Origin: JAKFXL01 sp947085765
Lineage (GTDB): Bacteria; Pseudomonadota; Gammaproteobacteria; Tenderiales; Tenderiaceae
NCBI GenBank assembly: GCA_947085765.1
Contig: CAMTXZ010000031.1
Location: 57,389 to 121,388 of the forward strand
Reading direction: 5' to 3'
DNA length: 64,000 bases
Both the position numbers and the translations under genes were made by a program. Within the stretch, counting starts at the first letter, position 1; each line of letters opens with the position of its first letter. Of the stretch, positions 63,155 to 64,000 are shown in pieces. The notes under the pieces are model-generated. The model was not told the origin of the DNA. It saw only the letters and a program-made list of their open reading frames with translations, and made no database searches.

Positions 63155-63744
63155 TGTCGATCACCAATACCTGGCCACTGATACTGACACTGCTACTGGC
63201 CATAAGTGGCTGCGGCACCAGCCAGCCCTCCCGATTCTATCTGCTCAACGCCAGCAACAGCGCACCCCTGAGCAGTGGTGAGAGCCTCACCCTCGGCCTT
63301 GGTCCGATTGAGTTCCCTGCCTACCTCGACCGCAGCAAGATCATGATGCGCAGTGGCAACAACAGTTTCAACGCCGCTGAATACCACCGCTGGGCCGAGC
63401 CACTCGAAACCAACTTCACCCAGGTACTCGCGCAAGAGCTGCGCAACGCCCTGCCTCATGCCAACATCAATATCTATCCCTGGCGCAACAGCAACGAAAT
63501 CAAGCTTCAGGTACGCCTCGAGGTGCTCAGCTTTGACAGCGACAACAACAAACAGGCTCGCCTTATCGCCCGCTGGCAGCTGATCGGCAGCGACAAAAAA
63601 CCGCTCGGCCCGCCACAGCAACGCCAGTACATCAAAACCGCCCGCACCGGCGAATACGAGGCACGTGTTGCCGCGATGAGTGAATGCGTAACGGCACTGG
63701 GGCTGGAGCTGGCACAAGCGATTGACAGCGTGAAGGCGCCTTAA
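63154..63744 (+). CDS. ABC-type transport auxiliary lipoprotein, PqiC-like
   Basis: This is a 196-residue lipoprotein with the lipobox LLLAISGC and acylated Cys at about residue 20; its start ATG overlaps the preceding TGA. The body (LNASNSAPLSSGESLTLGLGPIEFPAYLDR, AEPLETNFTQVLAQEL) matches the ABC transport auxiliary family that includes PqiC. It is probably the outer-membrane partner of the MCE tunnel. Confidence 0.88.
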   Translation: MSITNTWPLILTLLLAISGCGTSQPSRFYLLNASNSAPLSSGESLTLGLGPIEFPAYLDRSKIMMRSGNNSFNAAEYHRWAEPLETNFTQVLAQELRNALPHANINIYPWRNSNEIKLQVRLEVLSFDSDNNKQARLIARWQLIGSDKKPLGPPQQRQYIKTARTGEYEARVAAMSECVTALGLELAQAIDSVKAP

Positions 63745-63849
63745 CCCACACCAGCCTAATGGCGCTCAATGCCGCGCCAGACAGCAAGAGCGCAAGGTTA
63801 AAACGGCCTTAGCCTGGGTCATGGTAGTAGGTGATAAATTGTGTAGTGG

Positions 63850-64000
63850 TCAACTATTCCCGGACAGTAAGTTAAGTTTTTCTTCCGCCGCTACTGGCGA
63901 TAATCCTTGGTTGTGCTGGTGCGGCCGATCATGATTGTAATGTCCCATCAGGTAATCGCTTATATCTCGCTGAGCCTGCTCAAACAATGGGTAGCCTAAG
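63850..64000 (-). mobile_element. IS3-family transposase, C-terminal end (partial)
   Basis: A leftward-coding frame entering from the right edge ends at 63850-63852 and encodes YNHDRPHQH and a PVAAEEKLNLLSGNS end, typical of IS3-family OrfB C-termini. The bulk is outside the window. The region around 63842-63870 (tagtggtcaactattcccgg) is probably the terminal inverted repeat. Confidence 0.8.

Overview
This 64 kb window comes from a chromosome of a free-living, motile gammaproteobacterium. The evidence is Pseudomonas/E. coli-like gene content and synteny: ybbAP divergent from tesA, rluD-pgeF divergent from bamD, glnB beside nadE, a nudF/yqiB-type pair, parC, an AsrA-type Lon, and a PhoPQ-like pair next to htpX. 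Several periplasmic c-type cytochromes point to a respiratory lifestyle. The species cannot be fixed from sequence alone. Most of the window is GC-rich and densely coding; one stretch (about 20.6-25.6 kb) is clearly AT-rich and looks acquired.

Layout. 0-5 kb: the end of a MetR-like regulator, a cobalamin riboswitch, and the class I ribonucleotide reductase genes nrdA and nrdB, followed by the relic of a short-chain dehydrogenase. 5-8.6 kb: an AraC/O6-methylguanine methyltransferase fusion, a GAF/HD-GYP protein, and a TetR/GST divergent pair with a perfect 28 bp palindrome between them. 8.6-15.2 kb: ybbP-ybbA, tesA, def, gcvR-like, pgeF, rluD. 15.3-18.5 kb: three consecutive BamD-type genes, two of them carrying C-terminal SPOR domains. 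18.5-20.2 kb: nitroreductase and a PRMT-like methyltransferase.

20.3-25.6 kb: an IS481-type transposase remnant followed by an AT-rich, fully overlapping four-gene operon (D12-class adenine methyltransferase, calcineurin-like phosphoesterase, ORC/CDC6-like AAA ATPase, and an unrecognised 302-residue protein). This is the best candidate for an undescribed, probably defensive, system.

25.6-36.5 kb: a carbon/nitrogen block read leftward: ssb, sucC-sucD, nadE, glnB, sucA-sucB-lpdA. It puts the PII sensor of 2-oxoglutarate beside 2-oxoglutarate dehydrogenase and NAD synthase. 36.6-45.5 kb: YqiB-like protein, UMF1-type MFS transporter, unknown secreted protein, NudF, AsrA-type Lon, kelch-type protein, a spermidine-synthase-like protein behind a sigma-28-like promoter, and a YjfB-like small motility protein. 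45.5-55.3 kb: PhoPQ-like two-component system, monohaem cytochrome c, htpX with a sigma-32-like promoter, DUF4105 protein, a repetitive exported protein, and parC. 55.3-59.9 kb: two paralogous dihaem cytochromes, a cupredoxin, a MauG/CcpA-type peroxidase, and a chemoreceptor. 60-63.8 kb: an Mla/Pqi-like lipid transport operon (STAS-MlaE, MlaF, MlaD, PqiC-like). The window ends inside an IS3-family transposase.
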